A stretch of DNA of 64,000 nt from Prauserella halophila. GTDB lineage: Bacteria; Actinomycetota; Actinomycetes; Mycobacteriales; Pseudonocardiaceae. The stretch lies in contig NZ_JAMTCQ010000015.1 of assembly GCF_024171895.1 (NCBI RefSeq), positions 1-64,000 of the forward strand, given 5' to 3'. The position numbers and the translations under genes are program-made. Shown here one piece after another: positions 36,273-44,261 of this stretch (the stretch's first letter is position 1; every line of letters begins with the position of its first letter). Below the pieces are notes generated by a model. That model was not told where the DNA came from. It saw only the letters and a list, made by a program, of their open reading frames with translations, and ran no database searches.

Positions 36273-39200
36273 GTGGCACTTCCGACCCAGCTGAACGCGA
36301 CCGAGCAGGACACGCTGGTCAAACAGATCGGCCTCTCGCTGCTGCGGGCCGCCCCACGGGACTGGCGCAGGGTGACCGCGGTGTACCGCGCCGTGGGGAG
36401 GTATCACGAACTGACCGGCGAGGTCGTCACGGCCGACGGCGCGACGCAGGAATGGGTGGCGACCCACGACATCGCGACGCTGTTCGGCAAGCTCCGCGCC
36501 GGCATGTACCGCGAGGGCCGCGGCACCTGGTTCAACGCCCGTTACCAGCTCGACCACCCGTCGAGCTACAACCTCGAGTACGACCGCGACGAACCGTCGT
36601 GGGACCTCGCGCCGCCGTCGCAGGCCTACGCCGACGAGCTGCGCATGTTCCCCCGCTCCGAGGAGAACGTGCCGGACTGGCTGATGCGCCGCATGGCAGG
36701 CCTCACTCCGGAACGCTCCGGACCGCGATTCCGCATGGCACGGATCTTCGACGGCGCGGGGCCGAGCGGCCCCGTCGTCACCCGGCCGGAGCTCGACCCG
36801 GACGAACGGGACCGCGTACTCGCCTACCTCGACGCCGCCCCGACGGTCGGCCCCGCCCGCGGTTACGACGTCGACCGCCTCGCCGCCGACCACGCCGCCG
36901 AGGTGCCGATCGCGTTCCACAGCGACGGGGCCTGGATCTGGCCCGCCGCCGTGCCCTACTACCTGCGTACGCACGGGGTCGCACCCGAAGCGGATCTGCT
37001 GCAGCACATCCGCGCCGCCGGGTTCACGGTCCCCGACGTGCCCGACGAGACCCGCCAGGCCGCGGCCGCCCACGTGGCGCACGGCCAGGGCCCGCAGCAC
37101 GCTCCGCAACAGGGGCCTCCTGCGGCACCCGGCGCCGCGGCCGCACAGCCGACGACCCACGCCCCTCCGGGCTCCTCCGAACAGCTCCGGCGGGGCGAAC
37201 ACTCCGACCGGGCAGGCGAGTCCCCCGCGGATGCGGCGGGCGGCCCGGTCCCGGGTTCGGTCCCGGGTTCGGGTTCGGGTTCGGGTTCGGGTTCGGGTTC
37301 GGGTTCGGGTTCGGGTGAACCATCGACCACGGGAGCAGCAGCTCAGGGCGCCGCCGGCCTGGCCGGTGCGGGTGCGGCCGGCGCTGCGGGCGCTGCCGGT
37401 GTTGCGGGCGCTGCCGGTGGGATGGCCGCTCGCAACGGAACGGCCCCCGGGAACCGGCCGGCCGATACGGACTCCGCCGACTCCGACGCGCCGGAGCTGC
37501 CGATGCGCCGTCCCGGCAGGGCCGCCCAGGAGTTCGACGAGCAGTTCAGTGGCATCAACGGTGCGGAACACACGAGCACGGCGAGCCCGGCGTCGCCGTT
37601 CGTCCCCGCAGACCGCGACGACGTTCCCGCCGAGGCGGGGACCGGGCGCGAGCCGGGAATCGGTGAGGACACCGCCTCGAGCGACGTCGATGGACCGGGC
37701 GGCATCGACACCGCCGTCTCGCCTGCCGACCCCGACGACCTCGGCCCGGAGGCCGAGACCGCGGCCTACACGCTCCCGAACCGTGGCGCCGACGTCGGCG
37801 AAACCGGCCCGGCCGCACCCGGCGAGGCCTGGTCGGACGAAACACCACCCGCGGACGCGTACGACGAACCTTCGTACGACCGCAGTTCCTACGGCGATTC
37901 CTACAGCGGCTCCTACACCGACTCCCCGCACGGCGGCGACTCTCCTTACGGCGGCGACTCCCCGTACGGGGCCGAGCCGCTGCACGAGCAGAGCACGACC
38001 TTCACGCCGATCCCGACGTTCGGCGCCGACGAACCGGGCTCCCGCCCCGGCGCGGGTTCCGCTGCCGGCGACCCCACCGACCCCACCGACGCCGCCGGCG
38101 GCACTGCTGTCGGCAGCGGCGACACGGCTCCGGCTGACACGGCTCCCGGTGAGGCTCGTCCCGGTGAGGCCGGGATCGACCGCGCACCCGGCACGGCCGG
38201 TGACGACCTGTCGGGCGCAGCCGCGCCGGGCGACACCGGCCCCGACGTCGACTCGGGCCCACCGACCACGCTCACCGAGCCGGTCTCTCCGGCCGCAGCG
38301 CCGAGGCCGGACGTGGAACCGGATGCGGCCGTGCCCCCGCTGGATCAGCCTGCCGGCACGCCCGGCCCCGCCGGAGTGCCGCAGCCCCCGCACCCGGGAC
38401 AGGAACCGCCCGCCGAACTCGACGAGGAACGGACGGCGCCGACCCCACGACAGGACGTCGACGAACCGGCGACGCCCTCCGCTTCCGCCGAGGCAGGTGC
38501 AGTCGGCGACATCGGCGCAGCCGGTGGGCTCGGCGTGGCCGGTGGGCTCGGTGCGGCCGCCGCGGCCGGTGCGGTCGCAGGCGGTTTCGCGGGTCGCGAC
38601 GACTCCGACGAGTACGGTGCCCGCGGTTACGGCGACCGCGACTACGGCGACTACGGCGACTACGGCGACCGCGAACAACGGGATCACGGCGAACCCCGGG
38701 GCTACGGCGATCACCGCGGTTACGACTACCGAGACGACCGCGTCTCCGCCGTCGACGCGGATCCCGGACCGCCCACACAGATCGGCAATATGCCGCCGCA
38801 GGACCCGGAACTCGACGACCTGCAGGACAAGCTCGACGAGCTCGAGGTCCCGGACGAGTACTACGCGCTGGGTATGCCGTCCGACTACGGCTGGAGCCTC
38901 GAGCGCGTCACCGACGGTTGGCGGGTCGGCTGGTACGACGGCGAGCTGAAGAGCACGGCCGTGTTCGGCGACGTGGCGGACGCGAAGGCGTTCATGCTCG
39001 GCAAGGTCCTGCTCTCCCCCGACGGCGTCGACGAAGCCCCCGAAGAACCGGCCCACCCCGACCCGGAATTCGAACCGGAACGAGCGGCGCCGGAGCCCCC
39101 GGAGGCAGCACCGTCCGGTCCGCTGCTGGCGACCCTCAGCCCCGAGATCGCCACCGGAACCCGGCAGGTCGCGGAAGAACCGGTCGCGAACACGCGGGCG

Positions 39201-39788
39201 GTCTCGGCCGCCGACGATCCCGCCGCGGGCCGCGGCGGCCCGGTCCCGCAGGCGGCACCCGTACCTGCCCGGGAACCGGTGGCCCAGCAGGCCGCCGCCG
39301 CGCCGCACCGGCCGGCCGTGGGCGAACCGCAGCAGGCGGGGCGGCCGCAGTCCGGGCAGGCCGGACAGCAGCCGGGCGGTCAGCAGGGCGGTCAGCAGGG
39401 CGGTCAGCAGGGCGGACAGCCGCAGAACAGTCAGCAGTGGCCGATCCAGCCGCTGCCCGGTGAGCCGCCGCTGACGCTGTTCCGCGGCAAGGAAATGCGC
39501 ACCCTGCCCGTGGGCAGCGAACTCGACCGGTTCGGCGGCGCGAACGGCAACCTGACCTACGCCGCGGGCACCCCGTTCGAGGAACGGTCCCTCGTGCCGG
39601 AGTGGGTCAACCGGCCGTACCACGTGTACCGCGTCCAGCGGCCGCTCGAAGCACTCGCGGGCGTCGCCATCCCGTGGTTCAACCAGCCCGGTGGTGGTGC
39701 GGCGTACATGCTGCCGGCATCCATCGAGGAGCTGCTGGCCGACGGCGACCTCATCGAGCTCGACCCCGGCGAGCCACCGGTCGACTGA
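36273..39788 (+). CDS. Large protein with C-terminal TNT (NAD+ glycohydrolase-type toxin) domain
   Basis: A 1171-residue protein with three parts. An ordered N-terminal region (about 1-255) has two short related units (EWVATHDIATLFGKLRAGMY and WIWPAAVPYYLRTHGVAPEA). A very long low-complexity region (about 260-1050) includes a Gly-Ser run encoded by GGTTCG repeats (37255-37315), Asp/Tyr-rich and Gly-Gln-rich stretches, and one folded island near 870-915 (MPSDYGWSLERVTDGWRVGW). The C-terminal TNT domain (about 1058-1171) has LDRFGGANGNLTYAAGTPFE and WFNQPGGGAAYMLP. TNT domains hydrolyse NAD+. The family Gln expected after GGGx is Ala here, so activity is uncertain. No signal peptide is seen. 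GTG 36273 is used; GTG 36246 is possible. Confidence 0.82.
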   Translation: MALPTQLNATEQDTLVKQIGLSLLRAAPRDWRRVTAVYRAVGRYHELTGEVVTADGATQEWVATHDIATLFGKLRAGMYREGRGTWFNARYQLDHPSSYNLEYDRDEPSWDLAPPSQAYADELRMFPRSEENVPDWLMRRMAGLTPERSGPRFRMARIFDGAGPSGPVVTRPELDPDERDRVLAYLDAAPTVGPARGYDVDRLAADHAAEVPIAFHSDGAWIWPAAVPYYLRTHGVAPEADLLQHIRAAGFTVPDVPDETRQAAAAHVAHGQGPQHAPQQGPPAAPGAAAAQPTTHAPPGSSEQLRRGEHSDRAGESPADAAGGPVPGSVPGSGSGSGSGSGSGSGSGEPSTTGAAAQGAAGLAGAGAAGAAGAAGVAGAAGGMAARNGTAPGNRPADTDSADSDAPELPMRRPGRAAQEFDEQFSGINGAEHTSTASPASPFVPADRDDVPAEAGTGREPGIGEDTASSDVDGPGGIDTAVSPADPDDLGPEAETAAYTLPNRGADVGETGPAAPGEAWSDETPPADAYDEPSYDRSSYGDSYSGSYTDSPHGGDSPYGGDSPYGAEPLHEQSTTFTPIPTFGADEPGSRPGAGSAAGDPTDPTDAAGGTAVGSGDTAPADTAPGEARPGEAGIDRAPGTAGDDLSGAAAPGDTGPDVDSGPPTTLTEPVSPAAAPRPDVEPDAAVPPLDQPAGTPGPAGVPQPPHPGQEPPAELDEERTAPTPRQDVDEPATPSASAEAGAVGDIGAAGGLGVAGGLGAAAAAGAVAGGFAGRDDSDEYGARGYGDRDYGDYGDYGDREQRDHGEPRGYGDHRGYDYRDDRVSAVDADPGPPTQIGNMPPQDPELDDLQDKLDELEVPDEYYALGMPSDYGWSLERVTDGWRVGWYDGELKSTAVFGDVADAKAFMLGKVLLSPDGVDEAPEEPAHPDPEFEPERAAPEPPEAAPSGPLLATLSPEIATGTRQVAEEPVANTRAVSAADDPAAGRGGPVPQAAPVPAREPVAQQAAAAPHRPAVGEPQQAGRPQSGQAGQQPGGQQGGQQGGQQGGQPQNSQQWPIQPLPGEPPLTLFRGKEMRTLPVGSELDRFGGANGNLTYAAGTPFEERSLVPEWVNRPYHVYRVQRPLEALAGVAIPWFNQPGGGAAYMLPASIEELLADGDLIELDPGEPPVD

Positions 39789-39794
39789 ACCCCG

Positions 39795-39886
39795 GAAAAG
39801 CCGAGCCCCAAGAAGCCGAGTCCCAGGAAGCCGAGCCCAGAAGCAACAGCGCCGCGGAAAAGCCGAGCCCCGGGGGAACGGGGCCC
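39795..39886. repeat. Imperfect 15-bp AAGCCGAGCCCC repeats between convergent genes
   Basis: Four copies of an (A)AAGCCGAGYCCC motif lie at about 39797-39875, the last forming a short GCCCCG/CGGGGC hairpin (39869-39886). It may act as a weak terminator for both flanking genes. Confidence 0.55.
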
Positions 39887-39890
39887 GGAC

Positions 39891-40586
39891 TCAGTTCACG
39901 ACCAGGCCGTGGGCCGCGGCGAACAGGACCGCCGTGTCGACGTCCACCCGGGTGCCCGACATGTCGGCCGCCGCCAGGGCGGGCGCATCCAGGCGGGCAC
40001 CGCGCAGGTCTGCGTCGGTCAGTGTCGTTCCGGCCAGCCTGGCACCGGTCAGATCGGCCTCCCGCAGGTTCGCCCTGCGGAGGTCGGTACCGGTCAGATT
40101 GGCCTCGCGCAGGCGCAGCCCCGACAGGTCCGTACCACGCAGCACGGCGTCGGTCAGTGACACGAGCGTCAGGTCGCAGTCGGTCAGCGTGACCGTCCGG
40201 AGGCCGCAGTGGACGAACACGCTGCCGAGCAGCGAGCATCCGGTCCACGAGACGTCGCCGAGCATGGTGCGGTCGAACGTGCACGTCCGGAAGGCCGAGG
40301 ACCGGTGCACGGATTCGCCGAGGTCCGTGCGGGTGAAATCGCAATGGTCGAACGTGCACCCGGACGTGGTCAGCTCGCGCAGATCGGCATCGGTGAAATC
40401 GCACCGGACGAACCGTCTGCCCTCCCACCGCTGTCCGGAGAGCACGGCGTCGCGGTAGTCCTCGCCGGTCTCCACCCCGTTCGTGGTCCCGGTCCCCGTG
40501 TCGGTCCCGATGTCGGTGTCGGTATCGGTATCGGTCCCGGTGTCGGTGCCGGATTCGGAAGAGCGCACGCCGCCACAATCGCACAT
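39891..40586 (-). CDS. Pentapeptide-repeat protein
   Basis: A 231-residue protein. From about residue 42 it is mostly pentapeptide repeats of the A(D/N)LxG type (REANLTGTDLRRANLREADL; TDADLRGARLDAPALAAADM), which fold as a right-handed beta-helix. The N-terminal 40 residues contain a Thr-Asp-Gly run (GTDTGTDTDTDTDIGTDTG) encoded by a GTCGGT-like microsatellite. Some pentapeptide proteins protect gyrase, but nothing here shows that target. It lies just downstream of dnaE2 on the same strand (18-base gap). Confidence 0.85.
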   Translation of the reverse strand: MCDCGGVRSSESGTDTGTDTDTDTDIGTDTGTGTTNGVETGEDYRDAVLSGQRWEGRRFVRCDFTDADLRELTTSGCTFDHCDFTRTDLGESVHRSSAFRTCTFDRTMLGDVSWTGCSLLGSVFVHCGLRTVTLTDCDLTLVSLTDAVLRGTDLSGLRLREANLTGTDLRRANLREADLTGARLAGTTLTDADLRGARLDAPALAAADMSGTRVDVDTAVLFAAAHGLVVN

Positions 40587-40604
40587 GCGCTCGCCGGCGC
40601 GCGG

Positions 40605-43600
40605 TCACCGGAAGTCCCTCGATTTCGCGGTGATCCGCATCGGCAGATGCTGCAACCGGTCGGCGCGCAGGCTGACCACGTCGTCGGCACGTTCGACGAC
40701 GCCGCGCACCAGCATCGCCGAGCTCGACCGCGCGACCCGGTGGTAGCGCTCCCACAGTCCCCGGGTGCAGATCACGTTGACCATGCCCGTCTCGTCCTCG
40801 AGGTTGATGAACGTGATGCCGCCCGCCGTCGCGGGCCGCTGGCGATGGGTGACGGCTCCGCCGACGAGCACGCGCGTGCCGCCGGCGACCCGCGGCAGTT
40901 CCTGCGCCGGGACGACCCCGAGCGCGTCGAGCCGGGGGCGGATGAACTGGGTCGGGAAGCTGCCGGGGGACAGTCCCGTCGCCCAGACGTCCGCGGCCGC
41001 CAGTTCGACCTCGTCCATGCCGGGCAGTGCCGGGGCCTCGGCCGCCGGTGTGGTGCCGGGCAGGTTCTCCGGCCGCTCCTGTGCCACGGCTCCCGCGGAC
41101 CAGAGCGCTTTGCGCCGATCACCCCGCACCTCGTCGAAGCCGCCGAAGGCACCGGCGGTGGCGAGCGCTTCCAACTGCGGGGTGGTGAGCCGGACCCGCC
41201 TGGCCACGTCGGCCATGTCGCGGTACGGGCCGTGTGCCTCCCGTTCGGCGACGAGTTCGTCGGCCAGGGCCGTGCCGATCGCGCGCACCGCCCCGAGTCC
41301 GATGCGGACGGCATGGGTGGCCGCGGCCGTGCCGCCCGGTCCGGCCTCGGCGCCGTTACCGGGTCCGGGTCCGGAATCGCTGCCGGGTCCGGACCCGGAA
41401 CGGGGTTCGGCGCCGGGTTCGGCGCCGGGCAACGAGGTCTCCGGATTCGGCGAGCCGTCCGGGACCGGTGACTCCAGGCGGGAGAGGGAGTCACTGGCGT
41501 TGATGTCCGGGCCGCGGACCTCGACACCGTGCCTGCGGGCATCGGCCGTCAGCGACTGCGGCGAGTAGAACCCCATCGGCTGCGCCCGCAACAGCCCCGC
41601 GCAGAAGGCGTCCGGGTGGTGGTACTTGAAGTAGGCACTGGCGAACACCACGTACGCGAAGCTCAGCGCGTGACTCTCCGGGAATCCGAAATGGGAGAAC
41701 GCGCGCATCCGTTCGAAGATGTGCGCGGCCATGTCGCGGTCGAGTCCGTTGCGCTCCGCACCGTCGTAGAACCGCTGCCGAAGCCGTTCCATCTTCCGGC
41801 CGGACCGCTTCGATCCCATGGCGTGGCGCAGCGTGTCCGCCTCGGCCGCGGTGAATCCGGCGACGTCCACGGCGAGCTGCATCATCTGTTCCTGGAACAG
41901 CGGCACCCCGTACGTCTTGCCGAGCGCGTTCGCCAGCAGCGGATGGTCGTGGTCCCACTCCTCCTCCCCGTTGGCCCGCCGGATGTACGGATGCACCGAA
42001 CCGCCCTGGATCGGACCGGGGCGGATCAGCGCGACCTCGATGGCCAGGTCGTAGAACTTCTTCGGTCTGAGCCGGGGCAGAGTCGCGAGTTGCGCCCGGC
42101 TCTCCACCTGGAACACGCCGATCGCGTCCGCACGCCGCAGCATCGCGTAGACGTCGCCGTCGTCGAGCGGCAGATCACTGAGGTCGATGTCGATGCCCTT
42201 GACCTCGCGCACCATGTCGCGCATGTAACGCAGGGCCGACAGCATGCCCAGGCCGAGCAGGTCGAACTTGACCAGCCCGCCCCAGGCGCAGTCGTCCTTC
42301 TCCCACTGCAGCACGCTCCGGCCCGCCATGCGCGCCCATTCGACCGGGCACACCTCGCTCACCGGACGATCACAGATGACCATGCCGCCGGGGTGGATGC
42401 CGAGATGCCGCGGCGCATGCTCCAGCGCACCCGCCACGTCGAGCACCCCGTCCGGGATGTCGTGATCGGACTGCTGCCGGAGCTGCCGGAGCGGGCCCCG
42501 GTGGTCGATCTGCTTGCTCCACGCGTCCTGCTGTCCGGGGGAATGCCCCAGTGCCTTCGCCGCGTCGCGGACCGCCGACCGGGGCCGGTACGTGATCACG
42601 TTCGCGACCAGCGCGGTGCACAACCTGCCGTACTTGCCGTAGACGTACTGGATCACCTCCTCCCGCCGGTCGGATTCGATGTCCAGATCGATGTCCGGAT
42701 AGCCGTCGCGGTCCGGGGCGAGGAACCGTTCGAAGAGCAGTTCCCACTTCACCGGGTCGACCCTCGTGATGCCGAGTGCGTAGCAGACGGCGGAGTTCGC
42801 CGCCGAGCCCCTGCCCTGGCACAGGATGTCGCGGCGGCGGCAGAACTCCACGATGTCCCAGACGATCAGGAAGTACCCGGGGAATCCGAGGCGTTCGATG
42901 ACGTCGAGTTCGTGGTCGAGCTGGGCACGGGCTTTCCGGTTCCGTTGCCGGGATCCGTAGCGTTGCTCGGCTCCCGCGTAGGTCATCGCGCGCAGGTGGC
43001 TCGCCTCGTCGGAGTCGTCCGGAACGTCGAACGGCGGCAGCTTCGGCGCGAGGATCTCCAGAGGAAAGGCGTACCGCTCGGCCAGCAGCGCGGCGCGCTG
43101 GACCGCCCCGGGGTAGCGGGCGAACCTGGCCTGCATCTCGGCGCCCGACCGCAGGTGCGCCGCCCCGGACGCGGCGAGCCAGCCCTCCATCTCGTCGAGA
43201 CTGCGCCGAGCGCGGATCGCCGAGACCGCCTGCGCCACGTGGGCCTGCTGCGGCCGTGCGTAGTGGACGGCACCCGTCGCGACGGTCTGTATCCCCAGGT
43301 CGGCGGCGATCTCGGCGAGACGGTCGTTGCGGGTGCTGTCGAGCGGCCCGCCGTGGTCGACGAGTTCGACGTACACGTCGTCACGGCCGAACCGGTCGGC
43401 CAGCCTGCGCAGGGCGGCAGCCGCCGCCTCCGGCCCGCCTTCGGCCAGACCGCGCCGGACGGACCCGTTGCGGCACCCGGTCAGCACCGCACACCGGCCC
43501 GCGACCTCGTCGGTGATCTCGTCGAGGTCGTACACCGGCCGCCCCTTCTCCGCCCGCTGCTCCGCGGGCGGGTCGTGATCGTGCCCCCGGAGCTGGCCGG

Positions 43601-44120
43601 ACGTGATGGCACGGCAGAGGCTCGTGTACCCGTCGGCGCCCTTCGCGAGCAGCAACAGGTGCTGCCCGCCCGGGTCGGCGGCCCCGGCCTGCGGTTCGGA
43701 CAGCCCGAGGCTGAGTTCGGCACCGAACACGGTGCGCATGCCGACCTCCTTGGCCGCCTCGGCGAAGCGGGCCGCGCCGTACATGCCGTCGTGGTCGGTG
43801 ATCGCGACGGCGTCGAGTTCCAGCCTCGCCGCCTCCTCGACCAGGTCCTCGGGGTGGCTGGTGCCGTCGAGGAAGCTGAAGTTCGAGTGACAGTGCAGCT
43901 CGGCGTAGGGCACGCGGACCGCGGCGCCGGCATCGTCGTGGCCGGGTGGGGGCAGGTCGGCGGGCCTGGTGTACTTCTCCCGCCTGCGTCCCCACGCCGG
44001 ACTGTCGTTCCCGTCCCCTGCGGCACCCGATCCCGCACCGGAGGTGCCGGACAGCGGGCCGCGGCCCGACAGGGTGCGTTCCAGGTCCCGCCACGGGACG
44101 GGCGGGTTGTTCCACCCCAT
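40605..44120 (-). CDS. dnaE2: Error-prone DNA polymerase DnaE2
   Basis: A 1171-residue C-family polymerase for mutagenic translesion synthesis. The N-terminal PHP domain contains YAELHCHSNFSFLDG and ITDHDGMYG. The catalytic palm has PDIDLDIES (about residue 474) and VKFDLLGLGML (about 617). The remaining DnaE regions (GLVKFDLLG, GPNKKx-like helix-hairpin-helix region, OB fold near the end) are present. Residues about 878-930 are a Pro/Gly/Ser/Glu-rich insert encoded by GGTCCG-like repeats. It is the last mutasome gene after imuA', imuB and a 45-codon ORF, under tandem SOS boxes. Confidence 0.95.
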   Translation of the reverse strand: MGWNNPPVPWRDLERTLSGRGPLSGTSGAGSGAAGDGNDSPAWGRRREKYTRPADLPPPGHDDAGAAVRVPYAELHCHSNFSFLDGTSHPEDLVEEAARLELDAVAITDHDGMYGAARFAEAAKEVGMRTVFGAELSLGLSEPQAGAADPGGQHLLLLAKGADGYTSLCRAITSGQLRGHDHDPPAEQRAEKGRPVYDLDEITDEVAGRCAVLTGCRNGSVRRGLAEGGPEAAAAALRRLADRFGRDDVYVELVDHGGPLDSTRNDRLAEIAADLGIQTVATGAVHYARPQQAHVAQAVSAIRARRSLDEMEGWLAASGAAHLRSGAEMQARFARYPGAVQRAALLAERYAFPLEILAPKLPPFDVPDDSDEASHLRAMTYAGAEQRYGSRQRNRKARAQLDHELDVIERLGFPGYFLIVWDIVEFCRRRDILCQGRGSAANSAVCYALGITRVDPVKWELLFERFLAPDRDGYPDIDLDIESDRREEVIQYVYGKYGRLCTALVANVITYRPRSAVRDAAKALGHSPGQQDAWSKQIDHRGPLRQLRQQSDHDIPDGVLDVAGALEHAPRHLGIHPGGMVICDRPVSEVCPVEWARMAGRSVLQWEKDDCAWGGLVKFDLLGLGMLSALRYMRDMVREVKGIDIDLSDLPLDDGDVYAMLRRADAIGVFQVESRAQLATLPRLRPKKFYDLAIEVALIRPGPIQGGSVHPYIRRANGEEEWDHDHPLLANALGKTYGVPLFQEQMMQLAVDVAGFTAAEADTLRHAMGSKRSGRKMERLRQRFYDGAERNGLDRDMAAHIFERMRAFSHFGFPESHALSFAYVVFASAYFKYHHPDAFCAGLLRAQPMGFYSPQSLTADARRHGVEVRGPDINASDSLSRLESPVPDGSPNPETSLPGAEPGAEPRSGSGPGSDSGPGPGNGAEAGPGGTAAATHAVRIGLGAVRAIGTALADELVAEREAHGPYRDMADVARRVRLTTPQLEALATAGAFGGFDEVRGDRRKALWSAGAVAQERPENLPGTTPAAEAPALPGMDEVELAAADVWATGLSPGSFPTQFIRPRLDALGVVPAQELPRVAGGTRVLVGGAVTHRQRPATAGGITFINLEDETGMVNVICTRGLWERYHRVARSSSAMLVRGVVERADDVVSLRADRLQHLPMRITAKSRDFR

Positions 44121-44123
44121 GGC

Positions 44124-44261
44124 TCATTCGCCTTCCGGCGATCGTCTCGGTTCGGGGATCTCCCGTCGCAGCAGGGCCGACGAATCCGGCAGGAACGCCG
44201 GGTCCGGGTACTCCTCGCCGGGACTCCCTTCGGCGGCACCCGGCAGCGACTCGTCGTACAT
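44124..44261 (-). CDS. 45-residue ORF between imuB and dnaE2
   Basis: Encodes MYDESLPGAAEGSPGEEYPD followed by PAFLPDSSALLRREIPEPRR. Its ATG overlaps the imuB stop (TGATG), and its stop lies three bases before the dnaE2 ATG, so translation would be coupled through all three. The sequence is acidic and Pro-rich with a short basic helix. No family is recognised; it may be a translational bridge or a small adaptor. Confidence 0.45.
   Translation of the reverse strand: MYDESLPGAAEGSPGEEYPDPAFLPDSSALLRREIPEPRRSPEGE

Noticed and set aside
35745-39623. A very long open frame on the minus strand opposite the TNT gene
   Set aside because: It is a mirror of the plus-strand gene in GC-rich DNA. The translation lacks domains, is Arg/Gly/Val-rich and contradicts the clear plus-strand TNT and DMT genes.
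39891-40586. Qnr-type quinolone resistance for the pentapeptide protein
   Set aside because: Pentapeptide repeats alone do not identify a gyrase-protecting protein; Qnr-specific loops could not be recognised.
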